Shown: piece after piece, positions 46,847 to 55,740 of the stretch
How positions within the stretch are numbered: the first letter of the stretch is position 1
How the letters are laid out: each line of letters begins with the position of its first letter
Assembly: GCA_020629315.1 (NCBI GenBank)
Contig: JAHDDO010000007.1
Span: forward strand, 48,453 to 112,452
Direction: 5' to 3'
DNA length: 64,000 bases
Source of the DNA: Saprospiraceae bacterium
GTDB lineage: Bacteria; Bacteroidota; Bacteroidia; Chitinophagales; Saprospiraceae
Made by a program: the position numbers and the translations under genes
Notes under the pieces: model-generated
Databases searched by the model: none
What the model was told of the DNA's origin: nothing
The model's input: the letters and a program-made list of their open reading frames with translations, nothing else

Positions 46847-47626
46847 CTAACTACGAACTAGTTTCTTTACTGAAATAACATTGGACCGACGCAATCGAAT
46901 ATAATATATACCTGCAGGAAAATTTGCCAATAAAATCACGGTATCCTCTGTAAGCTCTTGCTCTACGGTAATCAAATTTCCTAAAGGATCTATTAATGAA
47001 TAAAAGATCGGATCATTAGAATACCTTTCAAGGTTTACATTCACCAAATCCTCGGTAATCGTAGGGAAAATATGAATGTAATCAGAAACAAAATTGTCAA
47101 AGTCGTCTACCCTACTTACACAGGACGCATCTAGAATATTTTTGATGTCATCTAACGAAACGACATCAAAAGAGGTCTCTGAATATACAGTCCCTTCCAC
47201 ATTATCATTATCATCGACCGCCAAGTAACTGGTACTACAAATGCTAGGAACATAGCCAAACCAATCTCCATAGTGAAATGCAAAAACGGCTCTTGAGTGC
47301 TCAAAGGTATACAAACATGTAGCCGACTCGCCGCCTAATACCCAGATAGTGGAGTCTGTATTTTCATACCCATTATCATTATCTAAAGGAGAATCACCAG
47401 TTACAACAGTACCAGCTATGATATCCAATATCTTAAACTTATAAGCAAAGGTTCCTATCTCAAATTCTTCAAGCTCCAAAAATTGAGCTACACAAACTAA
47501 TCCATTGTCATTATCTGCTGCAGTATGGGCCACTTCGCAAAAGCTAGGGACGTATTCGCAGGAACAAGCGAAAAGCTGACCTATACCTAGTCCTAGGCAT
47601 AAGACGGTCATAATCAGGGACTTCAT
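46847..47626 (-). CDS. Secreted protein with type IX (type A) sorting domain
   Basis: A 259-residue cargo protein of type IX secretion. Start 47626 gives the signal MKSLIMTVLCLGLGIGQLFA, with mature CSCEYVPSFCEVAH. The Cys-rich N-terminal domain resembles a TIMP/netrin-like beta fold (by eye). The last 80 residues are the sorting domain: HIFPTITEDLVNVNLE, FYSLIDPLGNLIT and FPAGIYYIRLRRSNVISVKK. Convergent with the Smr gene, stop codons 4 bases apart. A longer open frame extends 54 bases upstream but would hide the signal peptide. Confidence 0.82.
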   Translation of the reverse strand: MKSLIMTVLCLGLGIGQLFACSCEYVPSFCEVAHTAADNDNGLVCVAQFLELEEFEIGTFAYKFKILDIIAGTVVTGDSPLDNDNGYENTDSTIWVLGGESATCLYTFEHSRAVFAFHYGDWFGYVPSICSTSYLAVDDNDNVEGTVYSETSFDVVSLDDIKNILDASCVSRVDDFDNFVSDYIHIFPTITEDLVNVNLERYSNDPIFYSLIDPLGNLITVEQELTEDTVILLANFPAGIYYIRLRRSNVISVKKLVRS

Positions 47627-47650
47627 GTACGTTGTTTTATTTAAGGTAAT

Positions 47651-47685
47651 AAAAAAAAAGAGAGATGTCAACGTCGACATCTCTC
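47651..47685 (-). terminator. hppA terminator
   Basis: On the minus strand GAGAGATGTC (47685-47676), loop GACGTT, GACATCTCTC (47669-47660), followed by nine T. Perfect 10-bp stem, 28 bases past the hppA stop. Confidence 0.9.
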
Positions 47686-47712
47686 CTATTTTATCTTTCT
47701 TTCTTATATCAA

Positions 47713-49872
47713 CTATAGGAATGGTGCAATTACAAGTGCTACCACTGACATTAATTTCAATAAGATATTTAATGATGGTCCAGACGTATCTTTGAATGGA
47801 TCTCCTACTGTATCACCTACTACCGTTGCTTTGTGAGCATCCGATCCTTTGTAGTACATCTCACCATTGATATCTACACCTTCCTCAAACATTTTCTTCG
47901 CATTATCCCATGCACCACCTGCATTCGATTGGAAGATGGCCATCAAAACACCACAAACGGTAACACCGGCTAATAGTCCACCCAGCATTTCTGCTCCGCC
48001 ACCAAAACCAATAATTACGGGTGAAATAACAGCAACAAGGCCAGGAAGGATCATCTCTCGAATAGAAGCTCTTGTAGAAATCTCTACACATTTGCTATAC
48101 TCAGCTTTTCCATCTGCTGCTTCGAACGTTTTAATATCTGCATCACTCCACTGGCTCTGCTCTTTTCCTTCATTCTTATTCATGACTGCAAGAGCTGCAC
48201 TCAGCTCAGGAATGGCCTTAAACTGTCTTCTCACTTCTTGAATCATATCCATGGCCGCTCGTCCTACAGCACCCATTGACATGGCAGAAAATACAAATGG
48301 AAGCATACCACCGATCAATAAACCAGCCATCACTCGCGGTTTAGCAATATCAATAGTAGCAATATCAGCTGTTGTCATAAAGGCCGCAAATAATGCTAAA
48401 GCGGTAAGTGCCGCAGAACCAATCGCAAATCCTTTTCCAATAGCTGCTGTTGTATTACCTACGGCATCTAATTTATCTGTCTTTTGTCTTACTTCTTTCG
48501 GTAGCTCAGCCATTTCAGCAATACCACCCGCATTATCAGAAATAGGACCGTAAGCATCTACGGCTAATTGGATACCCGTGTTCGATAACATACCTACAGC
48601 TGCAATAGCAATTCCGTATAATCCAGCAAAGTGATGTGCGCCGATAATCGCCGCTGCTAAAATAAGGATAGGCCACATTGTTGAGAACATACCTACACCT
48701 AAGCCTGCAATAATATTGGTAGCCGAACCTGTCACTGATTGATTTACAATACCTTTTACTGGCTTAGTGCCTGTACCTGTATAATACTCAGTAATCTTAC
48801 CGATAGCTAATCCTGAGATCAAACCGATAATCACGGCGATGAATACACCTAATGATGAGTAATCAGATCCACCAAATGACCAACTCTCTGGCAACATCCA
48901 AGTGATGATAAAGTACGTAGCTACAAGCATAATACCTGCTGCCGTAAACTCACCCATGTTCAATGCTTTGTGTGGATCGCCTCCTTCTTTTACTCGAACT
49001 AAGAAGGTTCCTAAGATAGACGTAAGAATACCTACACTAGCCAACACCAATGGTAATAATACGGCGTTCAATCCACCAAACTCGTTTGATGATTCGAAAC
49101 CAGCAGAGGCCATAAATGCAGCTCCTAATACCATAGTACCAATAATAGATCCTACATATGATTCGAAAAGGTCAGCACCCATACCTGCCACGTCACCTAC
49201 ATTATCACCAACGTTATCAGCAATAGTCGCTGGATTTAAAGGGTGATCTTCAGGAATGCCGGCTTCTACTTTACCTACAAGGTCAGCGCCTACATCGGCT
49301 GCTTTTGTATAGATACCACCTCCTACTCTCGCAAATAATGCAATAGATGATGCACCAAAAGAAAATCCAGTCAATACGGTGATTACTCGATTGATATCCC
49401 ATCCGTCCATACCACTGTAAACGATGAACAAGGTACCTAGTCCTAACACACCTAATCCTACAACACCCATTCCCATCACTGATCCACCAGCAAAAGCCAC
49501 TTCTAATGCTTTACCTAAACTAGTTCTTGCTGCATTGGTAGTTCTTACATTGGCTTTAGTTGCTACTCGCATTCCGATAAATCCAGCTAGCCCAGAACAG
49601 ATAGCTCCTAATATAAATGATACGGCCACTAACCAGTGAGAATCCGCATTTGCTGTGGCCCCTAAAAGGATAGCAACCACAACTACAAAAATGGCAAGTA
49701 TTCTATATTCAGCTTTCAAGAAAGCCATGGCTCCTTCGGAAATGTTCTTTGCGATAGTGGCCATTCTTTCTGACCCTACCTCTTGCTTTGACACCCATGA
49801 AGAACGGATCATGGTAAATAATAACGCTATTACTCCAAGGACTGGAATAGCGTAGATTAAGTTTTGTCCCAT
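47713..49872 (-). CDS. hppA: K+-stimulated membrane-bound pyrophosphatase (ion pump)
   Basis: Hydrolyses pyrophosphate and pumps H+ or Na+ out of the cytosol. The 719 residues contain about 16 membrane spans. Core motifs are [35 protein letters not shown] (DVGADLVGK and DNVGDNVGD seen), [13 protein letters not shown] and the C-terminal [17 protein letters not shown]. The stretch [10 protein letters not shown] has Ala where potassium-independent enzymes have Lys, which marks the K+-dependent class. Whether H+, Na+ or both are pumped cannot be read safely. I start at ATG 49872 ([14 protein letters not shown]); the promoter lies 37-67 bases upstream, also excluding the longer frame. Confidence 0.95.
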   Translation of the reverse strand: MGQNLIYAIPVLGVIALLFTMIRSSWVSKQEVGSERMATIAKNISEGAMAFLKAEYRILAIFVVVVAILLGATANADSHWLVAVSFILGAICSGLAGFIGMRVATKANVRTTNAARTSLGKALEVAFAGGSVMGMGVVGLGVLGLGTLFIVYSGMDGWDINRVITVLTGFSFGASSIALFARVGGGIYTKAADVGADLVGKVEAGIPEDHPLNPATIADNVGDNVGDVAGMGADLFESYVGSIIGTMVLGAAFMASAGFESSNEFGGLNAVLLPLVLASVGILTSILGTFLVRVKEGGDPHKALNMGEFTAAGIMLVATYFIITWMLPESWSFGGSDYSSLGVFIAVIIGLISGLAIGKITEYYTGTGTKPVKGIVNQSVTGSATNIIAGLGVGMFSTMWPILILAAAIIGAHHFAGLYGIAIAAVGMLSNTGIQLAVDAYGPISDNAGGIAEMAELPKEVRQKTDKLDAVGNTTAAIGKGFAIGSAALTALALFAAFMTTADIATIDIAKPRVMAGLLIGGMLPFVFSAMSMGAVGRAAMDMIQEVRRQFKAIPELSAALAVMNKNEGKEQSQWSDADIKTFEAADGKAEYSKCVEISTRASIREMILPGLVAVISPVIIGFGGGAEMLGGLLAGVTVCGVLMAIFQSNAGGAWDNAKKMFEEGVDINGEMYYKGSDAHKATVVGDTVGDPFKDTSGPSLNILLKLMSVVALVIAPFL

Positions 49873-49908
49873 CGTTTCGTACGTTTTATTGATTTTTAAT
49901 TCAGCGGG

Positions 49909-49939
49909 CAAAAGTACGCCTTATTTAGGGGATTACAAA
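49909..49939 (-). promoter_or_regulatory. Full housekeeping promoter of hppA
   Basis: Minus strand TTTG (49939-49936), 19-base spacer, TACTTTTG (49916-49909). A complete match to the Bacteroidota consensus, with the same 19-base spacer as the PPIase promoter. Confidence 0.75.
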
Positions 49940-49999
49940 CGTGGATACCAATTAATTAAGGAGTAGTTTTTAGTCCATATTGGAGGCTTTGTGATGCTA

Positions 50000-50118
50000 T
50001 TTTGGGCATGTTCCGATATTCATCGGAACCGGGTCCCTTCAGGCTCCATATTCATTTCGGTCCTTACGATGTGCGGACCCGGCAAAGCCGGCCTTACATA
50101 CCCCTCATGCAGGTGATC
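50000..50118 (+). repeat. 119-bp structured repeat, copy 1
   Basis: Identical over 119 bp to 62287-62405, same orientation. It is richer in G+C than its surroundings and highly structured: TTCCGAT/ATCGGAA hairpin with a 4-base loop (50011-50028), CCGGGTCC (50029-50036) pairing with GGACCCGG (50075-50082), CCGGC-AAA-GCCGG (50079-50091) as an alternative stem, and outer GCATG/CATGC (50006-50010 with 50106-50110) closing the whole element. No open frame, no visible target-site duplication. Looks like a non-coding mobile or REP-like element. It sits in the divergent region between hppA and the stress island. Confidence 0.85.
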
Positions 50119-50148
50119 ATATTATACCACACTTTCAATGAGAATCAA

Positions 50149-50213
50149 TGATTTAAATCATAGTTCACAATGACCTTTCTCAAAACTCTTTGTTCCATTT
50201 CACCTGAGATTTG
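50149..50213 (+). promoter_or_regulatory. Fnr-like tandem-box promoter for the 50234 operon
   Basis: Distal box TGATTTAAATCA (50149-50160, centre 50154.5), degenerate proximal box TGACCTTTCTCA (50171-50182, centre 50176.5), and -7 element GAGATTTG (50206-50213). The box centres are 22 bp apart and the proximal centre is 36.5 bp from the end of the -7 element, the same geometry as at five other promoters of the island. The ATG is 21 bases further on. Confidence 0.7.
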
Positions 50214-50233
50214 AAATAGAAAAATAGAAAGCT

Positions 50234-50569
50234 ATGATATTAAAACTAAACACCACTATTGCAGCGATTAAAGTTGAGTTCGCTAGAATATTCCCTGGAT
50301 TACGTTTGGAATTTTTCAGTGAAGCTCATGACATTGGATTTGGTTCCTCCGAAGAAAAGAAATTATCGGACCAAACCATTTTCTCTGCAGGAAGCATTTC
50401 AATAAATCCATATGATAGCGTAGCTGAATTCGAACAACAGATGAAAAGGAAAAATATGCACATTCAAGTATATAGAAAGTCAAATGACCTTTGGTTACAA
50501 ACCAGCAAAACAGACCATTGGTCACTTGCCGAGCAAAATCGTAAAGGAATAAACTCAACTCAAGAATAG
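50234..50569 (+). CDS. Unknown 111-residue protein, first gene of the hibernation-factor operon
   Basis: I do not recognise a family. The product is a small soluble protein without signal or membrane segment; it begins MILKLNTTIAAIKVEFARIF, followed by a strand-turn-rich middle (IFSAGSISINPYDSVAEFEQ) and a polar C-terminus. The next gene, a ribosome hibernation factor, starts 2 bases after its stop, so the two are probably translated together. A role in the same stress response is likely from position and promoter only. Confidence 0.65.
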   Translation: MILKLNTTIAAIKVEFARIFPGLRLEFFSEAHDIGFGSSEEKKLSDQTIFSAGSISINPYDSVAEFEQQMKRKNMHIQVYRKSNDLWLQTSKTDHWSLAEQNRKGINSTQE

Positions 50570-50571
50570 TC

Positions 50572-50868
50572 ATGGATATACAAATAGATTATAAGAACGC
50601 AGCACTTAGTCAAGATCAAAAAGACAAGCTATTGGAAATGATAAAAATCAAGTTTGATCATTACCCATTTTTAACATCGGCCAAGGTAAACGTCATTGGC
50701 AATGAACAAGATCTTTTAGAATTGAAAATTAAGATGCATGCAAAAAAAGGACGACAAATATTTGTCCAGAAGGAAGGTTCTACTCTTTCTCAGATTACAC
50801 AACAGTGTATAAAAAAACTGTCAACTCAAATCGAAAAGTATAAACAAGTTCACTACAAAAATCCATAA
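50572..50868 (+). CDS. Ribosome hibernation promoting factor / RaiA-like
   Basis: A 98-residue short-form HPF (sigma-54 modulation/S30EA family). It has the beta-alpha-beta-beta-beta-alpha pattern: MDIQIDYKNAALSQDQKDKL, FLTSAKVNVIG, LLELKIKMHAKKGRQIFVQK and the final helix ITQQCIKKLSTQIEKYK. Such proteins bind the 30S decoding centre and hold ribosomes inactive in stationary phase or stress. Second gene of an operon whose promoter carries Fnr-like boxes; 1-base gap to the universal stress gene. The family call is good; which subclass (HPF, RaiA) is not decided. Confidence 0.82.
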   Translation: MDIQIDYKNAALSQDQKDKLLEMIKIKFDHYPFLTSAKVNVIGNEQDLLELKIKMHAKKGRQIFVQKEGSTLSQITQQCIKKLSTQIEKYKQVHYKNP

Positions 50869-50869
50869 T

Positions 50870-51709
50870 ATGAGCAACCGGACATTCAAAATACTCGTGC
50901 CTACCGATTTTTCTCGGTTCTCACAATATGCCTTTGATGCCGCTATTGAAATTGCCCAAATACATAAAGGAGAGGTTCATCTGTACCATAGTGCAAATAT
51001 TCCTGACGATTGGGAAGATTTGCCCGCAGAAACGAGATACAAAGATTTTTTTAATAAGAAGATTGCCATACGTGCCGGCAATACCTTAAAGGAATGGCAG
51101 AAAAGGGCTCTTGAAAAAGGAATACCCTGTGACTATCATTACACAGGAGGAGCCTATATTCAGAACATCGAAGAAGTCCTTCAAAAAGTCGAAATTGATC
51201 TAATAATAATGGGTTCATTTGGCAAGTCAAAAATTACGGCTGGATTAGGAAGTCAAACTATAAAAACTATTAGAAAATTTGACATACCCGTACTCGTATT
51301 GAAAACAGATCTTTCGTCGGCACAGTTTAAAAAAGTAGGTTTTGCTACTGGTTTAAATCTAGAAGATCAGCAGGCCTTTCACAGTTTTTTACGGCTTATT
51401 AAACCCTTTCCAATACAAGAAATTCACATAATTTCTATTGACACAGGGTCCTGGTTTAGTCAGCCGGGCATCCTTATGAAAGAAGCCTTAAAAGATTTTG
51501 CAGCAATAGCAAAGGAGTACAATGTGAATACGCACTTCTATAGAGACTACTCGGTCCACGCGGGAGTGACTCATTTTGTTGACGAATTTAAGCTGGACCT
51601 AGTGGCTATTAACAATCATATTTCTAGCCCAATTAAACGATTTTTTCAAGGTAGCAATGTCGAAGCTATAGTTATGGAAACTGATATTCCTGTCTTGAGC
51701 ATTAACTAA
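50870..51709 (+). CDS. Universal stress protein, two UspA domains
   Basis: A 279-residue cytosolic protein with an N-terminal UspA domain (FKILVPTDFSRFSQYAFDAA, IDLIIMGSFGKSKITAGLGS) and a second, degenerate one (VGFATGLNLEDQQAFHSFLR, LDLVAINNHISSPIKRFFQG). The first keeps most of the ATP-binding pattern G-2x-G-9x-G-S. The last gene of the operon with the hibernation factor. Its stop codon directly abuts the next Fnr-like box, so the promoter of the following gene begins at once. Confidence 0.88.
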   Translation: MSNRTFKILVPTDFSRFSQYAFDAAIEIAQIHKGEVHLYHSANIPDDWEDLPAETRYKDFFNKKIAIRAGNTLKEWQKRALEKGIPCDYHYTGGAYIQNIEEVLQKVEIDLIIMGSFGKSKITAGLGSQTIKTIRKFDIPVLVLKTDLSSAQFKKVGFATGLNLEDQQAFHSFLRLIKPFPIQEIHIISIDTGSWFSQPGILMKEALKDFAAIAKEYNVNTHFYRDYSVHAGVTHFVDEFKLDLVAINNHISSPIKRFFQGSNVEAIVMETDIPVLSIN

Positions 51710-51774
51710 TGATCGCAATCATTGAAGACAATGATTCTAATTATAGATCCACATATTTTCCAACACTACTTTTA
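51710..51774 (+). promoter_or_regulatory. Fnr-like tandem-box promoter for lipoprotein and dehydrogenase genes
   Basis: Distal box TGATCGCAATCA (51710-51721, part of a perfect AATGAT/ATCATT palindrome, centre 51715.5), proximal box TGATTCTAATTA (51732-51743, centre 51737.5) and -7 element TACTTTTA (51767-51774). Box spacing 22 bp, proximal centre to -7 end 36.5 bp. The ATG lies 14 bases downstream. Confidence 0.72.
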
Positions 51775-51787
51775 AAAAAAAGATATT

Positions 51788-52492
51788 ATGAGATATATTT
51801 TAATGATAGCCATTTTGTATGTCCTCTCTTCTTGCGACACCACGGTTTCGTTTAAAGAAGCACTACCCCCAGGAATAGATGAAATAGAACATATTCCCTC
51901 AAATTTTATAGGCATTTTCATGTGCCAAAGTGATTCTACTAAGGTACATATCACTACTACATCCATTTATTCTGAACGTTATGTTGGGATGTTTTTAAGT
52001 AAGAATAAAACCTACGAAAATGAAGGATGCAATATTACAGATGGTGGTGTTTTTATAAGAGGCCGACAAGAGTGTATTCCAATCCTTGCAGAATCAAAAG
52101 ATAGTGTTTACATAGAATTAGTAGATAGAGATACATTTTTTGCTTTTCGAGAAGGAGAAGTTCTTAAATCCTACAAAGGTCATCTATTTTTAAATCAACG
52201 AACAGAAGATGCAAGCTGGGTTACGTTTATACTTAGTCCATTAGATAGATCTACCCTCCAATTTGATTATATATCCATACCAAATGAGGTTGCTCAAGTA
52301 CGAGCAATCACAGAAGACTTTATTCAATTAGACAAACCCGAGGAAAATGAACCTTATTTTATTCTTAATCCAGATCTTATTGAATTTCAAGATTTGCTGA
52401 ATCAGGAGTTTCGACTTGAATGCGAAACACTAGAAAGAATAAATTTCGAATACGAAATGTTCATTCCTAAAATGTTTAGATATCCTTATTGA
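51788..52492 (+). CDS. Lipoprotein of unknown function in the stress island
   Basis: A 234-residue protein with a lipoprotein signal: MRYILMIAILYVLSSC, lipobox LSSC. The mature part is strand-rich with many acidic residues (YIELVDRDTFFAFREGEVLK, WVTFILSPLDRSTLQFDYIS, EVAQVRAITEDFIQLDKPEE). I do not recognise a family. It is 36 bases upstream of the dehydrogenase-like gene and shares its Fnr-box promoter. Confidence 0.65.
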   Translation: MRYILMIAILYVLSSCDTTVSFKEALPPGIDEIEHIPSNFIGIFMCQSDSTKVHITTTSIYSERYVGMFLSKNKTYENEGCNITDGGVFIRGRQECIPILAESKDSVYIELVDRDTFFAFREGEVLKSYKGHLFLNQRTEDASWVTFILSPLDRSTLQFDYISIPNEVAQVRAITEDFIQLDKPEENEPYFILNPDLIEFQDLLNQEFRLECETLERINFEYEMFIPKMFRYPY

Positions 52493-52528
52493 ATATCAAA
52501 CAATCATCTCACAAAAATTAACTATAAA

Positions 52529-53461
52529 ATGAAGGTAACAATTACAGGACTCGGTAATGTAGGCAGTACACTTCTCTTTGGGCTGTTAGATACATTACCA
52601 TCACATACAGACATTAATATTGTTGAAAAGGATGAGCGCAAAAAAGGGGTATTCTTGGACTTACAACATGCATATATCTCCAGGCTAAGTCATCAATTAT
52701 TTTGGAATAATGAAAATGAATTTGAAGAAGCTGATTTTATTTTTCATACTGCGGGAGGAGCCAATGTAACGAACGGTGACAGAGACTCTGTCCTTGCCGA
52801 AAGTCAAAGTATTTTAATTGATATTTTCCAAGGCAAGTCATTCAGTAACAACCCTTATATTATAGTTATTGCTAACCCTGTTGATATAATTAGTTACATT
52901 TTATATTCATTAGTAGACCTACCATCAGAACGCATAATAAGTACAGGTACTCTCTTGGACTCGTTACGACTAGAATACTTATTGTGCTGCGCTCTCAATT
53001 GTAAAGCAGAAAAAATAAACGCTTTTTGTATAGGAGAGCATGGAAAAACTGTAGTACCTGTTTGGTCTCAATGTGAGTACAATGGTACAGAATTGATGCT
53101 GGATGATAGTTTGCGAGATCATTATCTTATTGAAACTAAAAGAGCCGCTTTTGATATCGTAGCCGACCAAGGCTGTACTAAATATGGGGTGGCCCAATGT
53201 GCAAAAATGATCTTCAATGCATTATACTGGGGCAAGACATTATATTATCCAGTTGGTAGGATTATACAAAACAAAACACTCCTAGAAAAACTGCGTATAG
53301 AAAATGATATCAGTTTATCTGTACCCTGTATATTATCGAAGAACTTCATCCAAGAAACACAATTGAACATAAGCGAAAATGAATGGCACCAACTAGCTAT
53401 TTCAGCACAGAAAATTGAAGCCACTATACAAAAATTAAATTTCGCTCACTCGACTAGTTAG
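52529..53461 (+). CDS. Divergent lactate/malate dehydrogenase family enzyme
   Basis: A 310-residue NAD-dependent 2-hydroxy-acid dehydrogenase. The Rossmann motif GLGNVGS is at residues 7-13, with an acidic residue at the end of the second strand (INIVEKDE). Catalytic residues are kept: Arg in the mobile loop (GDRDSVL), Asp and Arg in TLLDSLRLEYLL and His in GEHG. Two positions are unusual: the residue that decides substrate (Gln in lactate, Arg in malate enzymes) is Asn in AGGANVTNGDR, and GEHGD is GEHGK. Its 3' end overlaps the convergent kinase gene by 8 bases. A fermentative role would suit the low-oxygen promoter, but the substrate is open. Confidence 0.82.
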   Translation: MKVTITGLGNVGSTLLFGLLDTLPSHTDINIVEKDERKKGVFLDLQHAYISRLSHQLFWNNENEFEEADFIFHTAGGANVTNGDRDSVLAESQSILIDIFQGKSFSNNPYIIVIANPVDIISYILYSLVDLPSERIISTGTLLDSLRLEYLLCCALNCKAEKINAFCIGEHGKTVVPVWSQCEYNGTELMLDDSLRDHYLIETKRAAFDIVADQGCTKYGVAQCAKMIFNALYWGKTLYYPVGRIIQNKTLLEKLRIENDISLSVPCILSKNFIQETQLNISENEWHQLAISAQKIEATIQKLNFAHSTS

Positions 53462-54653
53462 GTTTATGTTTGGCGGGTATCGATACAGAAAAGGTAGTTC
53501 CCTCTCCTTCCTTGCTGCTAAAACTAATGCTACCACCTAAGAGATCCAGGTATCTTTTCACTATCGTCAATCCTAAACCAGTACCCTTAATATTTTGCAC
53601 ATTATTAGCCCTAAAAAAGCGAGTAAACAAATGTTGTTGTTCATTCTTCGGAATGCCAAAGCCTCTATCAATAACATCAATGGAAAGAATGTCATTGTCT
53701 ACTTTTGCAAGCAACGTAACTATTGATTGGTTCGGCGAGTATTTTAAAGCATTAGAAAGTAAATTGATTAAGATATTTCTTACATAGGGTTCAGAAATAA
53801 AAACAATAGAATCACCTTCCGATGTAAATTCAATTTTTTGGCCCTCCTTAGCTGTCAGACTAACCTCCTCAACAAGTTGAGATATAAACTCATCAAACAC
53901 TAACCAGGACTCAGCATGTTTCGTAATTTTTCCCGACTCTAATTTTTCTAGTGACAAGAAATCATTCAGTATTGAAGTAAGGTTTCGAACCGAAGATTGG
54001 ATCCGATCGATATGTTTTTGTCTTTTACCTTGGTCAACTGTATTCTCATATTTACCAATAAGACTAGATGAAGATAAAATAGTACTGAGTGGGGTTCTGA
54101 ATTCATGAGATGCCATAGAGACAAACCTTGATTTCAATTCACCTAATTCTCTTTCCTTTTGAAGCGCTAATTTTAACTCTACTTCTTTTTTCAACAGATC
54201 ATTAGTTCTGGCCTCAACCATTTCTTCAAGGCTCTCTGAATACTCCTCTAAACGTTTTTCATTTTTAATTTTTTGGTCGATAAGTTCAGATCGCAAGGAA
54301 TCATCACTGACATAAGCTATGGCATAAAGCGCACCATCTTCCCTAATGTAACTAAGGCTAACTTCCACTGGGAATATGTCGCCATTCTTTTTTAAACCAT
54401 GTAAAGAAAGGTTTTTACCCATAGATCGTCTATTGGGCTTTTCTAAATAATTGTTTCTATGTTTTACATGCCGTTGACGAAGGGCATCAGGAAGCAATAC
54501 TTCTATTTTTTTATTCAAAAGGCTATTTGATTCATAGCCAAACAATTGTTCACAATAGGGATTTATGGCAACGATTTCTCCATTTTGATTTACGACAAGA
54601 ATACCTAATGTAGCTTCGGTAAATAACGAAGCATAAAGCAAGTCTTTATTCAT
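53454..54653 (-). CDS. PAS-domain sensor histidine kinase
   Basis: A 399-residue cytosolic sensor kinase without membrane segments. Domain order: PAS (residues 8-120; INPYCEQLFGYESNSLLNKKI in part, LPDALRQRHVKHRNNY), a coiled-coil linker (residues 125-170), HisKA with the phospho-acceptor His in SMASHEFRTPLSTIL near residue 183, and an HATPase domain (NILINLLSNALKYSPN, DRGFGIPKNEQQHLF, GTGLGLTIVKRYLDLLGG). The PAS part resembles FixL but has Arg where the heme-binding His should be. It may phosphorylate the receiver-Crp regulator 6 kb away; no closer response regulator exists here. No signature Fnr-box pair was found in its promoter. Confidence 0.92.
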   Translation of the reverse strand: MNKDLLYASLFTEATLGILVVNQNGEIVAINPYCEQLFGYESNSLLNKKIEVLLPDALRQRHVKHRNNYLEKPNRRSMGKNLSLHGLKKNGDIFPVEVSLSYIREDGALYAIAYVSDDSLRSELIDQKIKNEKRLEEYSESLEEMVEARTNDLLKKEVELKLALQKERELGELKSRFVSMASHEFRTPLSTILSSSSLIGKYENTVDQGKRQKHIDRIQSSVRNLTSILNDFLSLEKLESGKITKHAESWLVFDEFISQLVEEVSLTAKEGQKIEFTSEGDSIVFISEPYVRNILINLLSNALKYSPNQSIVTLLAKVDNDILSIDVIDRGFGIPKNEQQHLFTRFFRANNVQNIKGTGLGLTIVKRYLDLLGGSISFSSKEGEGTTFSVSIPAKHKPN

Positions 54654-54739
54654 ATTACCTGAACGTCCAATTTAACCCTAAAGTAAGGACTTCTGAAAAA
54701 GGAATTGCAATCATTATCCAACAGAAAAAAGGAATATTC

Positions 54740-55108
54740 TCAATAAAGATCCTTTGAAAACTCATCTGCATCCTGCTTGTGCTGAGTCCAAGCCTTTTTT
54801 AATTTACACGCACTCATCAAAGCTGGGCCTCCACCCATTACTATAGCTACAGCCATCGTCTCATTCAATGCTGCATCATTGATATCTAGTTCTTTAGCTT
54901 CCTTCAAATGCCATGTCAAACATTCATCACATTGAGCATATAATGATATAGCTATAGCCATTAATAGTTTTTGTTTTTTCGAAAGTTCACCGTCAGCAAA
55001 TACAGACTGTTCCATTTCAAAAAAATGATCTAATACTGGGGACACATCTTTTCGAACGTGCCCCAATATAGATCGTAATTCGTGATATAGCAATGAGAAA
55101 TTTTTCAT
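54740..55108 (-). CDS. Carboxymuconolactone decarboxylase (AhpD-like) family protein
   Basis: A 122-residue helical protein with the redox motif of the AhpD/CMD family: ISLYAQCDECLTWHLKEAKEL, in part, where CDEC and the later His form the active site. The following region NETMAVAIVMGGGPALM matches the family. AhpD-like proteins are alkylhydroperoxidases or disulfide reductants. The start overlaps the stop of the outer-membrane gene as ATGA, so it belongs to the CBS-CBS-membrane protein operon. Confidence 0.87.
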   Translation of the reverse strand: MKNFSLLYHELRSILGHVRKDVSPVLDHFFEMEQSVFADGELSKKQKLLMAIAISLYAQCDECLTWHLKEAKELDINDAALNETMAVAIVMGGGPALMSACKLKKAWTQHKQDADEFSKDLY

Positions 55109-55740
55109 AGTACGATACCTATTTGGAAATTAACTCTTGGCTTTACTCCGGTGTACTCAAGATCAAAAACGCCTATGCTTGGTTGATAATGCTCTATCTC
55201 CGCTTCGAAAAAACTATTGTAATAGTCCGTAAGCCTGGCACCACCTCCAATAAGAAAATCAAATACAACCTTCTTAGCCAAGTGAAATTGACATCCCATC
55301 ATGACACCTGCCTCCAAAGAGCGTATGGTACTTTCATAATTATCAGACATTTGATGGCCACTTATAGGATCCCAATAGGACATAATAAAATCACTGGAAA
55401 AACTCATCCCTAAGCCATACAACCCTGAATAAATTGATATATCAGAAAACAGTGGAATCTTGTTCTCTCCTCGAGTATAGTTAATGATATACTTCCGTAC
55501 TTGGAAGTCTACCTGTCCTCCTTGAAATTGAACTTCTTCATCTTTACGCAACATTAACATGGGTGACAATTGCCAAGCAAATGAATTAGCCAATCTCTTT
55601 TCATAACTCAACTCAAAAAATGATCTTGAAAATTGGAATGGACTGATTTTTATCGAAGAGCTATTAGATAATGAAGCCACATCTGCTTGCCCAAAAAGAA
55701 AAGTAGGTAAGCCAAATACCAACAATATTATTTTTTTCAT
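55105..55740 (-). CDS. Outer-membrane beta-barrel protein of unknown function
   Basis: A 211-residue protein. Start 55740 gives the signal MKKIILLVFGLPTFLFGQ, and the start codon overlaps the stop of the upstream CBS gene as TAATG. The mature part alternates aromatic and polar residues (FFELSYEKRLANSFAWQLSP, YSGLYGLGMSFSSDFIMSYW, LEAGVMMGCQFHLAKKVVFD) and ends VNFQIGIVL, consistent with an 8- to 10-stranded barrel. No family recognised. In an operon with CBS proteins and an AhpD-like protein. Confidence 0.68.
   Translation of the reverse strand: MKKIILLVFGLPTFLFGQADVASLSNSSSIKISPFQFSRSFFELSYEKRLANSFAWQLSPMLMLRKDEEVQFQGGQVDFQVRKYIINYTRGENKIPLFSDISIYSGLYGLGMSFSSDFIMSYWDPISGHQMSDNYESTIRSLEAGVMMGCQFHLAKKVVFDFLIGGGARLTDYYNSFFEAEIEHYQPSIGVFDLEYTGVKPRVNFQIGIVL

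Noticed and set aside
53454..54653. Heme-based oxygen sensing by the FixL-like PAS domain
   Set aside because: The position of the FixL proximal His is Arg in the alignment by eye, so heme binding in the FixL manner is unlikely.
54702..54713. Half-matching Fnr-like box TGATTGCAATTC upstream of the histidine kinase
   Set aside because: One arm is degenerate, no second box lies 22 bp away, and no -7 element is at 36.5 bp, so it fails the rule met by the other promoters.
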